DNA of 64,000 nucleotides from Pseudomonas grimontii. Lineage in GTDB: Bacteria; Pseudomonadota; Gammaproteobacteria; Pseudomonadales; Pseudomonadaceae. The notes under the pieces are model-generated. The model ran no database searches. It saw only the letters and a list, made by a program, of their open reading frames with translations, and was not told where the DNA came from. The number at the start of each line of letters is the position of its first letter. Positions within the stretch are counted from its first letter, which is position 1. The translations under genes and the position numbers were made by a program. Shown here piece after piece: positions 17,010 through 25,728 of the stretch. Where the stretch lies: assembly GCF_007858185.1 (NCBI RefSeq), contig NZ_VFES01000012.1:169534-233533 (forward strand), read 5' to 3'.

Positions 17010-17873
17010 ATGTTCTCAACCCTCAAGCGCTTGACCTTCACCGCTGCCTTGGCATTTGCCGGCCATGCAGCGGCGGCCGACCTGAGCCTCGACGTGTACA
17101 ACCCAGGCGAGGCGGCGATCTTCCCGGTCAGCTCGGTGCTGGTCAGCGGCGCCAAAGACGCGATCCTGGTGGACGCGCAATTCGGCAAGGGCCAGGCCGA
17201 ACAACTGGTGCAGAAGATCCGCGCCAGCGGTAAACACCTGACCACCATCTACATCAGCCACGGCGACCCGGATTACTACTTCGGCCTCGACACCCTGACG
17301 GCCGCGTTCCCCGACGCCAAGGTGCTGGCACCGCAACCGGTGGTCGACCATATCAACGCCACCGTGGCTGGCAAGCTTGAGTTCTGGGGCCCGAAAATGG
17401 GTGCCGACAAACCCGGCAAAACCATCGTGCCGCAAGTGTTGCAAGGCCACAGCCTGACCCTTGAAGGGCAGCAACTGGAGGTGATCGGCCTGGACGGCCC
17501 GCAACCGGACCGCAGCTTTGTGTGGATCCCGTCGATCAAGGCCGTGGTCGGGGGCGTCGTGGTCTCGCAGAACATTCACCTGTGGATGGCCGACACCCAA
17601 AGCGCGCAATCCCATAAAGACTGGCTCACCACCCTGCAACGCATCGAACAATTGAAGCCACGCACGGTGATTCCAGGCCACTACCTGGGCACACCGTCGC
17701 CGAAATCCGTGGCCTTTACCGCCGACTACATCAAGGCCTTCGACGTAGAAACCGCCAAAGCCAAGGATTCCGCGGCCCTGATAGCGGCCATGAAAAAGCG
17801 TTACCCCACCCTCGCCGACGAAAGCTCGCTGGAACTGAGCGCCAAAGTCGCCAAGGGCGAAATGAAGTGGTGA
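17010..17873 (+). CDS. Secreted MBL-fold metallo-hydrolase
   Basis: 287 residues with a signal peptide (about 1-22, ending AAA-DLSLDV). Metallo-beta-lactamase strands are followed by ISHGDPDYYFG near residues 82-92 at the position of the HxHxDH metal motif, where the second His is Asp and the last His is Tyr. VIPGHYLGTP near 216 supplies another likely ligand. The active site is thus a variant one, and the substrate is unknown. Together with the following oxidoreductase it forms a pair divergent from the LysR gene. Confidence 0.85.
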   Translation: MFSTLKRLTFTAALAFAGHAAAADLSLDVYNPGEAAIFPVSSVLVSGAKDAILVDAQFGKGQAEQLVQKIRASGKHLTTIYISHGDPDYYFGLDTLTAAFPDAKVLAPQPVVDHINATVAGKLEFWGPKMGADKPGKTIVPQVLQGHSLTLEGQQLEVIGLDGPQPDRSFVWIPSIKAVVGGVVVSQNIHLWMADTQSAQSHKDWLTTLQRIEQLKPRTVIPGHYLGTPSPKSVAFTADYIKAFDVETAKAKDSAALIAAMKKRYPTLADESSLELSAKVAKGEMKW

Positions 17874-17907
17874 ACGACTTTAAACCCTAATCGTACTGGA
17901 GAACGTC

Positions 17908-18522
17908 ATGAGCAAGATCGCAATCATTGGGGCCACCGGCCGTGCCGGCAGCCAATTGCTGGAAGAAGCACTGCGTCGTGGGCATAGCGTGGTGGCTATC
18001 GCGCGTAACACCGACAAGCTGGCTGTCCGCCCCGGCGTCACCGTCAAGCAGGTTGATGCACTGGATGCCAATGCCCTGGAACAAGCCATCAGCGGCAGCG
18101 ATGTGGTGATCAGTGCGGCACATTTCGCCACCCTGCCCGCCAGCGCCGTGATCGGCCCGGTGAAACACGCCGGGGTGAAACGTCTGCTGGTGGTGGGCGG
18201 CGCCGGTTCGTTGCTGCTGCCCGGTGGCGGGCGGGTGATCGACAGCGAGGGCTTCCCGGCTGAATACAAGGCCGAAGCCAGTGCGGGCGCCGAATTTCTT
18301 GACGTGCTGCGTCAGGAAAAGGACCTGGATTGGACGTTCCTGTCGCCGTCGGCCTTGTTCGATGGCACAGAGCGCACCGGTAAATTCCGCCTGGGCCAGG
18401 ATGATTTGCTGGTGAGCAGTGACGGTACCAGCTCGATCAGCTTTGCCGACTACGCCATCGCCATGATCGACGAAGTGGAAGCACCGAAGCACTCGCGCCA
18501 GCGCTTCACCGTCGGTTACTGA
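17908..18522 (+). CDS. NAD(P)-binding oxidoreductase (NmrA/SDR-atypical)
   Basis: 204 residues. An N-terminal Rossmann motif, IAIIGATGRAGSQL (GxxGxxG), is followed by RRGHSVVAIARN for NAD(P) binding. The family includes atypical short-chain dehydrogenases and flavin/NAD(P)H reductases such as YwnB-like proteins. It lies 34 bp after the metallo-hydrolase with CTGGAGAACGTC upstream, so it is probably cotranscribed. The substrate is not known. Confidence 0.88.
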   Translation: MSKIAIIGATGRAGSQLLEEALRRGHSVVAIARNTDKLAVRPGVTVKQVDALDANALEQAISGSDVVISAAHFATLPASAVIGPVKHAGVKRLLVVGGAGSLLLPGGGRVIDSEGFPAEYKAEASAGAEFLDVLRQEKDLDWTFLSPSALFDGTERTGKFRLGQDDLLVSSDGTSSISFADYAIAMIDEVEAPKHSRQRFTVGY

Positions 18523-18537
18523 CCCAGCGCGGTCAAG

Positions 18538-18647
18538 AAATGTGGGAGGGGGCTTGCTCCCGATAGCGGTAGTTCAGTTGGAGCCTCTTTGACTGACACA
18601 CCGCTATCGGGAGCAAGTCGAACCGTCGCACCGCCCCTCCCACATTT
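18538..18647. repeat. Palindromic intergenic repeat, REP/BIME type
   Basis: Outer arms AAATGTGGGAGGGG and CCCCTCCCACATTT enclose inner arms CTCCCGATAGCGGT and ACCGCTATCGGGAG. The same arms recur at 22.7 kb. It sits between convergent genes and can fold into a long hairpin, so it may act as a terminator. Confidence 0.8.
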
Positions 18648-18660
18648 GGATCTTCAGCGC

Positions 18661-19533
18661 CTACGACTGTTGCGCCTGGCTCACTAACCAATCCATCAGC
18701 GCCTCAAGCCCTGCCGACGGCACCGTTCCCGGCGGATACACCAGGTAATAGCCCTTCCCCGTCGGCACCCGCAGTTCAAACGGCATCGCCAAGCGCCCCG
18801 CCTTGAGATCCTCGCCCATCAACGCACTGTCGCCCATCGCAACCCCGGAGCCCTGCGAGGCAACGTTCATCGCCAAATCCAACGTCTCGAAATGATGCCC
18901 CTGACTCACATTGCTCAACTGCGTATCCGCCGCCTTGAGCCATCGCGCCCAATCGCGCTCGTCCCGCGTGGGATGCAGCAGCACTTGTTGCTGCAAGTCC
19001 GCCAGGGTGTGCAAACCGGCGAGCAGCGCGGGGGCGCAGACCGGGGTGAGTTGCTCATCGAACAAATGCCGCGCCTCGGCCGACTGCTCGGCAATGGGCG
19101 CATAGATCACCGCCGCGTCGAATTGCTCGCGGCGAAAATCCACGCTGTAGGCCACGGTGGTGGTGAGTTCCACCGGCACATCCGGGCGTTCCTTTTGCCA
19201 CTGCATCAGGCGCGGCAACAACCAGCGCATCACACAGGTGGACGCCTTGATTTGCAGGGTATGGCGACGATTGCCGATCTGCTCCACCGCGTCACCGAGC
19301 AGGCCGAACACCTGCTGCACCCGTTGCGACCACTCGCGCCCTTCTTCGGTCAGGCTCAACCCCCGTGCCTGGCGCTGGAACAAGGCGTAGCCCAAATGGC
19401 TCTCAAGCCCGGCGATCTGCCGGCTCACCGCGCCTTGGGTGATGTGCAGTTGCTCGGCGGCACGGGTGAAGTTGCAGCACTGGACCGTGATCCAGAAGGT
19501 ATGCAACGCGGGCAGTGGCGGAAGGCGTTTCAT
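18661..19533 (-). CDS. LysR-family regulator (GcvA-like), likely regulator of aruI
   Basis: 290 residues from the ATG at 19533 (MKRLPPLPALHTF, a usual start for GcvA-type regulators); a 9-residue upstream extension is possible. The helix-turn-helix is CNFTRAAEQLHITQGAVSRQIAGLE. The effector-domain segment QIKASTCVMRWLLPRLMQWQ is typical of the group. It is divergent from aruI across 111 bp, so control of the arginine transaminase-pathway genes is inferred from position. Confidence 0.9.
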   Translation of the reverse strand: MKRLPPLPALHTFWITVQCCNFTRAAEQLHITQGAVSRQIAGLESHLGYALFQRQARGLSLTEEGREWSQRVQQVFGLLGDAVEQIGNRRHTLQIKASTCVMRWLLPRLMQWQKERPDVPVELTTTVAYSVDFRREQFDAAVIYAPIAEQSAEARHLFDEQLTPVCAPALLAGLHTLADLQQQVLLHPTRDERDWARWLKAADTQLSNVSQGHHFETLDLAMNVASQGSGVAMGDSALMGEDLKAGRLAMPFELRVPTGKGYYLVYPPGTVPSAGLEALMDWLVSQAQQS

Positions 19534-19644
19534 AAGGTCGCAGCCATGACGTGAGGACATGGCTAGTATGACTTTTTATCGATTGTTGCCGCTACGGGCC
19601 AGCCGTTCCAATACCGCCACGAATCCATAACAAGAGCGACACCC

Positions 19645-21270
19645 ATGGCGACCTGCGGCGAAGTACTGGTGAACCTCCTGGAAGGCTACGGCGTGGACCA
19701 GGTGTTTGGTATCCCCGGCGTGCACACCGTCGAGCTGTATCGCGGCCTGGCCCGCTCGAACATCCGCCACGTCACCCCACGCCACGAACAAGGCGCGGGC
19801 TTTATGGCCGACGGCTATGCGCGTACCAGCGGCAAACCTGGCGTGTGTTTCATCATCACCGGCCCCGGCATGACCAATATCACCACGGCCATGGGCCAGG
19901 CGTATGCCGACTCGATCCCGATGCTGGTGATTTCCAGCGTGCAATCGCGCAGCCAGTTGGGCGGTGGGCGCGGCAAGCTGCATGAGCTGCCGAACCAAGG
20001 CGCGATGATGGCCGGCGTGGTGGCGTTCTCCCATACGTTGATGTCGGCAGCGGAGTTGCCTGCCGTGCTGGCGCGGGCGTTTGCGTTGTTCCAGGCCGGC
20101 AGGCCGCGCCCGGTACATATCGAGATTCCGTTGGATGTGCTGGTGGAAAACGCCGATGCACTGCTCGGCAGTCAACCAGTCAGCGTCGCCCGCGCAGGCG
20201 CGGCGCCGGCGGCGGTCAAGCAGATGAGCCAGTTGCTCGTCGCCGCCAAACGCCCGCTGATCCTGGCCGGTGGCGGCGCGATTGAGGCGGCCGCCGAATT
20301 GACCCGCCTGGCCGAAGCCCTCGGCGCGCCGGTAGCCCTGACTATCAACGCCAAGGGCATGCTGGCTTCCGATCATCCGCTGCTGATCGGCTCGACTCAG
20401 TCCCAGGTCGCGACCCGCGCGCTGGTCGCCGAGGCCGATGTGGTGCTGGCCATCGGCACCGAGCTGGCCGAGACCGACTACGACGTGACCTTCGCCGGTG
20501 GCTTCCAGATACCCGGTGCGCTGCTGCGCATCGATATCGACCCCGACCAGACCGTGCGCAACTACCCGCCGCACCTCGCACTGGTGGCCGACGCAAAGAT
20601 CGCCGCCGATGCCTTGCTGACCGAAGTGAACCACACGCCGCTGGCCCCTCGTCACACCGACTGGGGCACTCAGCGCGTCGCGCGCTTGTGGGCCGAACTG
20701 AACCCCACCTGGGACGCCGCCACCCGTGCGCAAACCCTGTTCCTCAACACGGTGCTGGAAGAACTGCCGGGCGCCGTGCTGGTGGGCGATTCGACCCAAC
20801 CGGTGTACAGCGGCAACCTGACCCTGAACCTTGACCACCCGCGCCGCTGGTTCAATTCCTCCACCGGCTACGGCACCTTGGGCTACGCCCTGCCGGCCGC
20901 CATCGGCGCGTGGCTGGGGCGCGGCGATGGGCAGCCGGTGGTGTGTTTGATCGGCGACGGCGGGCTGCAATTTACCCTGCCGGAGCTGGCCAGCGCGGTG
21001 GAAGCGTGCACGCCGATCATCGTGCTGCTGTGGAATAACCAGGGTTATGAAGAGATCAAGAAATACATGCTCAACCGCGCTATCGAACCGGTCGGCGTAG
21101 ACATCTACACTCCGGACTTTATCGGCGTGGCCAAGGCGCTCGGCAGTGCTGCCGATAGCGCTCACAGCGTTGAACAGTTACGCAGCGCCTTGCGCGCCGC
21201 CGCCGATCGCCCGGGGCCGACGCTGATTGAGATCGACCAGGGCCTATGGATGAAGGAGGTCGCGGTATGA
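19645..21270 (+). CDS. aruI: 5-guanidino-2-oxopentanoate decarboxylase
   Basis: 541-residue thiamine diphosphate enzyme. TPP-family blocks: VFGIPGVHTVELYR near residue 23, activating Glu in PRHEQGAGFMADGYAR near 47-62, and the pyrimidine/diphosphate motif GDGGLQFTLPEL near 435 followed by LLWNNQGYEEI. The closest named family I recognise is AruI, which decarboxylates 2-ketoarginine to 4-guanidinobutyraldehyde in the arginine transaminase pathway. The aldehyde dehydrogenase immediately downstream (4-bp overlap) fits the next step. The transaminase aruH is not in the window. An acetolactate-synthase-like enzyme of other specificity is the alternative. Confidence 0.8.
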   Translation: MATCGEVLVNLLEGYGVDQVFGIPGVHTVELYRGLARSNIRHVTPRHEQGAGFMADGYARTSGKPGVCFIITGPGMTNITTAMGQAYADSIPMLVISSVQSRSQLGGGRGKLHELPNQGAMMAGVVAFSHTLMSAAELPAVLARAFALFQAGRPRPVHIEIPLDVLVENADALLGSQPVSVARAGAAPAAVKQMSQLLVAAKRPLILAGGGAIEAAAELTRLAEALGAPVALTINAKGMLASDHPLLIGSTQSQVATRALVAEADVVLAIGTELAETDYDVTFAGGFQIPGALLRIDIDPDQTVRNYPPHLALVADAKIAADALLTEVNHTPLAPRHTDWGTQRVARLWAELNPTWDAATRAQTLFLNTVLEELPGAVLVGDSTQPVYSGNLTLNLDHPRRWFNSSTGYGTLGYALPAAIGAWLGRGDGQPVVCLIGDGGLQFTLPELASAVEACTPIIVLLWNNQGYEEIKKYMLNRAIEPVGVDIYTPDFIGVAKALGSAADSAHSVEQLRSALRAAADRPGPTLIEIDQGLWMKEVAV

Positions 21271-22709
21271 GCGCAGTATTGAACGGTGTGTATATCAACG
21301 GCGCATGGCGTGCAGGCCATGAAGTGCTGGAGGTGATCAACCCGGCCACCGAGGCGACTCTGGCGCGCATCAGCGTCGGCGATGCGCAGGCCGTGACCCA
21401 CGCCGTCGATGCGGCCAGCGCGGCCTTTATCGACTGGTCGAACAGCACCGGCCGTGATCGCGGCGCACTGCTGCGCAAAATCGCCCAAGGCGTCAGCGAG
21501 CAGCGCGAACAGCTGATGCACGTGCAGTCGAGCAACAACGGCAAGCCCCTGTTTGAAGCGGGCATTGATGTGGACGACGTGATCGCCACGTTCGAATACT
21601 ACGCCGGCATCGCCGACGCCATGGACGCCGGCCAGGACCGCCCGGTGGCGCTGCCCAGCGATGACTTCAGCGCGCGCCTGCGCCGTGAGCCGTGCGGCGT
21701 GGTGGGGCTGATCGTGCCGTGGAATTTCCCGATGGTCACCACCGCGTGGAAACTCGCCCCGGCCCTCGCCGCCGGTTGCTGCGTGGTACTCAAACCGTCG
21801 GAAGTTACGCCGTTGGCGGAGTTGCAGTTGGCGCAAATCATCGCTGACGCTGGCTTCCCGGCCGGGGTGTTCAACCTGGTGTGCGGCACCGGCTTGGCCG
21901 TTGGCGCACCGTTGGCGGCAGACCGTCGGGTGGCGAAGATTTCCTTCACCGGCAGCAACGCCGTGGGTGTACAGGTGATGCAACGCGCAGCGGAAACCAT
22001 CAAGGGCGTAAGCCTGGAATTGGGTGGTAAATCTTCGCTGCTGGTACTGGCGGATGCCGACCTCGACCTGGCGGTGGAGCTGGCGTGTGGCGGTGGTTTT
22101 TTCAACGCCGGGCAAATGTGTTCCGCCACCAGCCGCGTGCTGGTAGCCGACAGCCTGGTGGATGAGTTCCTGCAGCGTTTGCAGGCACGCGCTGAAGGAA
22201 TTCGCGTCGCCGACCCGTTTGCCGATGACGTGGAAATGGGCGCGCTGATCAACCGCGTGCAGTATCAGCGGGTGCTGGGGCATATCCAGCGTGGCGTCGA
22301 GGCTGGCGCGCGGTTGTTGTGTGGTGGTGAACGCCCGGCGAATCTGGCGAAGGGCTACTTCATTCGCCCGACGGTGTTTACCGACGTGCCATTGGACAGT
22401 GCGTTGTGGAACGAAGAAATCTTCGGCCCGGTGCTGTGTGTACGACCTTTTGCCACTGAGCAAGAGGCCATCGCCCTGGCCAACGACAGCGAGTTCGGCC
22501 TGGTGGCCAGCGTGGTCAGCCGTAGCGTCGAGACCACCGAGCGCGTGGCGAATGCCTTGCAGGCCGGGTTGGTGTGGATCAACGCACCGCAGGTGATCTT
22601 CCCACAGACCGCATGGGGTGGTTACAAGCAGAGCAGTATCGGCCGTGAGCTGGGCCCGTGGGGGCTGGCGGCGTTTCAGGAGATCAAGCATGTGATCCGG
22701 TCTAACTGA
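21267..22709 (+). CDS. Aldehyde dehydrogenase, probably 4-guanidinobutyraldehyde dehydrogenase
   Basis: 480 residues from the ATG at 21267, which overlaps the aruI stop (ATGA) and has AAGGAGG 10 bp upstream. NAD(P)-dependent aldehyde dehydrogenase motifs: IVPWNFPMVTTAWKLAPAL near 149, FTGSNAVG near 227, catalytic Glu251 in LELGGKSS and catalytic Cys285 in AGQMCSATSR. Coupling to aruI suggests it oxidises 4-guanidinobutyraldehyde to 4-guanidinobutyrate; the enzyme class is certain, the substrate inferred. Confidence 0.87.
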   Translation: MSAVLNGVYINGAWRAGHEVLEVINPATEATLARISVGDAQAVTHAVDAASAAFIDWSNSTGRDRGALLRKIAQGVSEQREQLMHVQSSNNGKPLFEAGIDVDDVIATFEYYAGIADAMDAGQDRPVALPSDDFSARLRREPCGVVGLIVPWNFPMVTTAWKLAPALAAGCCVVLKPSEVTPLAELQLAQIIADAGFPAGVFNLVCGTGLAVGAPLAADRRVAKISFTGSNAVGVQVMQRAAETIKGVSLELGGKSSLLVLADADLDLAVELACGGGFFNAGQMCSATSRVLVADSLVDEFLQRLQARAEGIRVADPFADDVEMGALINRVQYQRVLGHIQRGVEAGARLLCGGERPANLAKGYFIRPTVFTDVPLDSALWNEEIFGPVLCVRPFATEQEAIALANDSEFGLVASVVSRSVETTERVANALQAGLVWINAPQVIFPQTAWGGYKQSSIGRELGPWGLAAFQEIKHVIRSN

Positions 22710-22723
22710 CGGCGCAGAACAAC

Positions 22724-22934
22724 TGTGGGAGGGGGCTTGCCCCCGATAGCCATAAGTATCTACACAACTTCAGTAGGATAACGCGTAGCAGCTGTCGAGC
22801 CTTGGCGAGGCTGCGTTTGCGGCGCGTCTGACACACCGCCGACGCAGCCTCGCCAAGGCTCGACAGCTGCTACGCAGGGGGCTCGGCTCAAGATGTGTAG
22901 ATACTTATGCCCCGATAGCGGTGTTTCAGTTAAC
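22724..22934. repeat. REP-type repeat split by an inserted element
   Basis: The left arm (TGTGGGAGGGGGCTTGCCCC GATAGC) and the right remainder (CCCCGATAGCGGTGTTTCAG) resemble the intact repeat at 18.5 kb. They are separated by the MITE-like element at 22,751-22,909. Confidence 0.7.
22751..22909. mobile_element. MITE-like non-autonomous element, 159 bp
   Basis: The ends are a perfect 16-bp inverted repeat (CATAAGTATCTACACA). The interior is a long imperfect palindrome whose arms read GCGTAGCAGCTGTCGAGC. A perfect 10-bp direct repeat, CCCCGATAGC (22,741-22,750 and 22,910-22,919), flanks it and looks like a target duplication. There is no coding capacity, so a transposase would have to act in trans. 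Similar short repeats are known from P. fluorescens genomes. Confidence 0.75.
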
Positions 22935-23024
22935 TGCAATTTTTAGATAGCCCCTGCGACTTTCTGATTTGCCCCCCTCCCTCATGCGTGGCCTGATTCG
23001 CCCTTGTTCATTCAAGGCAGGCCC

Positions 23025-24212
23025 ATGGAAAACGTTCAGGCAAAACCCACCACCGCCGTGTGGCTGATGATCAGTGTCATCCTGGTCGCCCTTAACCTGC
23101 GGCCGTCGATGGCCGCCGTGGGGCCGTTGTTGTCGTCGATTCGCGGCGAGGTGCCGTTGAGTTTCAGCAGTGCGGCGCTGCTGACCATGTTGCCGGTCAT
23201 GGCCATGGGCCTGGCGATGTTCTTTGGCATGGGCCTGGCCAAGCGTTTTGGTGAGCACCGCAGCATTGTGCTGTCGCTGCTGGTGATTGGCGCGGCGACG
23301 TTGTCGCGGTTGTTCCTGGATTCGGCCATGGAATTGATCGTCAGCGCGATTGCCGCCGGTGTGGGCATCGCGATGATCCAGGCGTTGATGCCGGCCCTGA
23401 TCAAGTCACGGTTCAGCGACAACGTGTCGTTGTTCATGGGCCTCTACGTCACTGCCATCATGGGCGGCGCGGCGCTGGCCGCAGCGTTCTCCCCCTTCGT
23501 GCAGGTGCAAACCGGCAGCTGGCGCATCGGCCTGGCAATCTGGGCGTTTCTGGCACTGCTGGCCCTGGTGTTCTGGTACGCCCAGCGGTCGGTGTTGCCA
23601 CCGCTGCCCCAAGCCGCCGCCGGCCCTCAGGAATCGTTTTTCGGCAACGGTCGCGCCTGGTTGCTGGCGATCTTTTTCGGTCTTGGTACAGCGTCCTACA
23701 CCTGCGTACTGGCGTGGCTGGCGCCGTACTACGTGGAGCAAGGCTGGAGCGAACAGAATGCCGGGTTGTTGCTGGGTTTTCTGACCGCGATGGAGGTGGT
23801 GTCCGGCCTGGTCACGCCGGCCATCGCCAACCGTCGCCGGGATAAACGCGGGGTGGTGGCGGTGTTGCTGGTGCTGATCATCCTCGGGTTCTGCGGCCTG
23901 ATCCTCAGCCCGCAACACCTCAGCTTGCTATGGCCATGCCTGCTCGGCCTGGGGATCGGCGGGTTGTTCCCGATGAGCCTGATCCTGTCCCTCGACCACC
24001 TCGACAACCCGCGCCGCGCGGGGGGCCTTACCGCGTTCGTGCAGGGCATCGGCTACCTGATTGCCGGCCTGTCGCCACTGATCGCCGGGATGATCCGCGA
24101 CCAGTTGGGCAGCTTCGAATGGGCCTGGTGGTCGCTGACGGCGGTGATCGTGGTGATGCTGCTGATCGTCACACGCTTCAACCCAAAGCATTACGCAGAA
24201 CATATTCGCTGA
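23025..24212 (+). CDS. MFS transporter, CynX/NimT family
   Basis: 395 residues from the ATG at 23025 with AAGGCAGGCCC upstream, about 12 hydrophobic segments. The N-terminus VALNLRPSMAAVGPLL and the loop FFGMGLAKRFGEHRSIV are characteristic of the cyanate/nitroimidazole-resistance group of the major facilitator superfamily. The substrate cannot be told. It is in the same direction as the following LysR gene. Confidence 0.85.
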   Translation: MENVQAKPTTAVWLMISVILVALNLRPSMAAVGPLLSSIRGEVPLSFSSAALLTMLPVMAMGLAMFFGMGLAKRFGEHRSIVLSLLVIGAATLSRLFLDSAMELIVSAIAAGVGIAMIQALMPALIKSRFSDNVSLFMGLYVTAIMGGAALAAAFSPFVQVQTGSWRIGLAIWAFLALLALVFWYAQRSVLPPLPQAAAGPQESFFGNGRAWLLAIFFGLGTASYTCVLAWLAPYYVEQGWSEQNAGLLLGFLTAMEVVSGLVTPAIANRRRDKRGVVAVLLVLIILGFCGLILSPQHLSLLWPCLLGLGIGGLFPMSLILSLDHLDNPRRAGGLTAFVQGIGYLIAGLSPLIAGMIRDQLGSFEWAWWSLTAVIVVMLLIVTRFNPKHYAEHIR

Positions 24213-24349
24213 CGTCGTGTTGCAAACAGTATTTGTCCCACACCAAACATAGAAACGCCCTACAGAGCTTTCTATTGGCACGGCCGTTCCGTTAAGCTTT
24301 CGCGCTGTCTTGTACTGACTTCGGTACATGGGGTTTACGGACGAAACCG

Positions 24350-25285
24350 ATGTTAAACAGTAACTTGCTCAGAAAACTCGATATGCAGGACTTGATGGTG
24401 TTTATCGCCGTCTATGACCAGAGCAGCGTTACCGAGGTGTCAGAAACGCTGTTCGTCAGCCAGTCCACCGTGAGCTACAGCCTGAAGAAACTGCGTACCA
24501 GTTTTGAAGACGAGCTGTTTATCAACACGCGGGCGGGCATGCGGCCTACGTACAAGGCCACCACCATGTACGCCCATGTGCAGAAGATCCTCGAAAGCAT
24601 CAACCTGTGCCACGCCGGTGGCCAGGCCTTCGACCCGACCCAGAAGGCCGTGACCTTCAATGTCTGCGCGCCGGAGTACTTCGAACAACTGATACTGCCG
24701 CGCCTGCTGAAGAATTTCGACCGCGCCGACCTGCCGGTGATCGTCAATGTGCAGAAACTGGAAGCCGACATCCCCGCCGATGACCTGCGCGAAGGCCGCC
24801 TGGACCTGGTGATCTGTTTCGGCCCGCACTTTCACCGCGCCCACAAAGACTTCAAGACTCAGATGCTGCTGGAGGACGATTTGGTGTGCGTCTTCGATAA
24901 ACGCTCGGCACCGCGCGAGCCGGCATTCAGCCTGCAATCGTTCGTCGAGCGGCGCCACGTGTACCCCACGCCATGGACGTCCGACACCAACATGATCGAC
25001 GGCTGGCTGGCGCGCCAGGCCCGCAAGCGCCAGGTGATCGCCCGGGCCAACAGCTACAGCGCGGCCTTGAAGATGATCACCGGCACCGACTTCATCGTCA
25101 CCCTGCCGCGCCGCGTGCAAAAACTGCTGGCGCCGGCGACGGTGTTCGGCCACTGCGAGGTCCCCAACGGGTTGCCGGGGTTCACCCTGGATATGCAGTG
25201 GAATGAAAGCAGTGAACAGGACAGTGCCAATACCTGGTTTCGTGAGCAGGTAGTGAAGGTGTGTGCGGATCAGGGATTACTCTAA
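24350..25285 (+). CDS. LysR-family transcriptional regulator
   Basis: 311 residues. The N-terminal helix-turn-helix is VYDQSSVTEVSETLFVSQST followed by VSYSLKKLR, typical of the NodD/NahR-like LysR branch, then DELFINTRAGMRPTYKA. The effector domain follows with LDLVICFGP. It is 137 bp after the MFS gene and may regulate it or the nearby isomerase gene; this is inference. Confidence 0.9.
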   Translation: MLNSNLLRKLDMQDLMVFIAVYDQSSVTEVSETLFVSQSTVSYSLKKLRTSFEDELFINTRAGMRPTYKATTMYAHVQKILESINLCHAGGQAFDPTQKAVTFNVCAPEYFEQLILPRLLKNFDRADLPVIVNVQKLEADIPADDLREGRLDLVICFGPHFHRAHKDFKTQMLLEDDLVCVFDKRSAPREPAFSLQSFVERRHVYPTPWTSDTNMIDGWLARQARKRQVIARANSYSAALKMITGTDFIVTLPRRVQKLLAPATVFGHCEVPNGLPGFTLDMQWNESSEQDSANTWFREQVVKVCADQGLL

Positions 25286-25310
25286 CGCCCTCGCCACGAT
25301 TGATTGCGGG

Positions 25311-25673
25311 TTAGCCGAGGGCGACCTTGCTGTAGGAATCGCGATCCATGTCGACCAGCAGGACGCTGAGCTGAACCTGTATATCCGCCGGCCAGTCACC
25401 CATATCCTGCAACGCTGCCAGCAGGCTTTGCGACAATTGCTGCTTGACCTGCGGCGACCGTCCGCTGAGCAGCGACAGCTTCACCGCGATGAAACCGCGT
25501 GGGTTGAGGGAGGTACCCACCTGAAAAATCTCGACCTTCACCGCGCGGCTTTTGATATCGAACTCGGAACCGAACTGCCCGGACGCCATCAGCACATTGT
25601 TGAGCCGCAACAGGGTTTTCTCGACGGCCAGGTTTGTCAGGTTGGCGGTGTATTCCAAGTGCAGGTGTGGCAT
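25311..25673 (-). CDS. 5-carboxymethyl-2-hydroxymuconate isomerase-like protein
   Basis: 120 residues from the ATG at 25673 with GGAGTCATCC upstream. After Met removal the N-terminus is Pro (MPHLHLEYTANL), as in the tautomerase superfamily where Pro1 is the catalytic base, and the length fits CHMI (HpaF/HpcD). The C-terminus reads VQLSVLLVDMDRDSY. CHMI acts in homoprotocatechuate degradation, but no other hpa/hpc gene is present, so here it is an orphan and its substrate may differ. Confidence 0.8.
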   Translation of the reverse strand: MPHLHLEYTANLTNLAVEKTLLRLNNVLMASGQFGSEFDIKSRAVKVEIFQVGTSLNPRGFIAVKLSLLSGRSPQVKQQLSQSLLAALQDMGDWPADIQVQLSVLLVDMDRDSYSKVALG

Positions 25674-25728
25674 GGATGACTCCGAGTCATTCGTAGGAAG
25701 AGTCGTAGATATACCACGGATAAAAGCG

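Noticed and set aside
19576..21165. 529-codon minus-strand frame opposite aruI
   Set aside because: Composition is the low-complexity Gly/Gln/Arg/His type of antisense shadows, and the opposite strand has clear TPP-enzyme motifs.
21162..22691. 509-codon minus-strand frame opposite the aldehyde dehydrogenase
   Set aside because: Shadow of a gene with intact catalytic Cys and Glu motifs; no start context.
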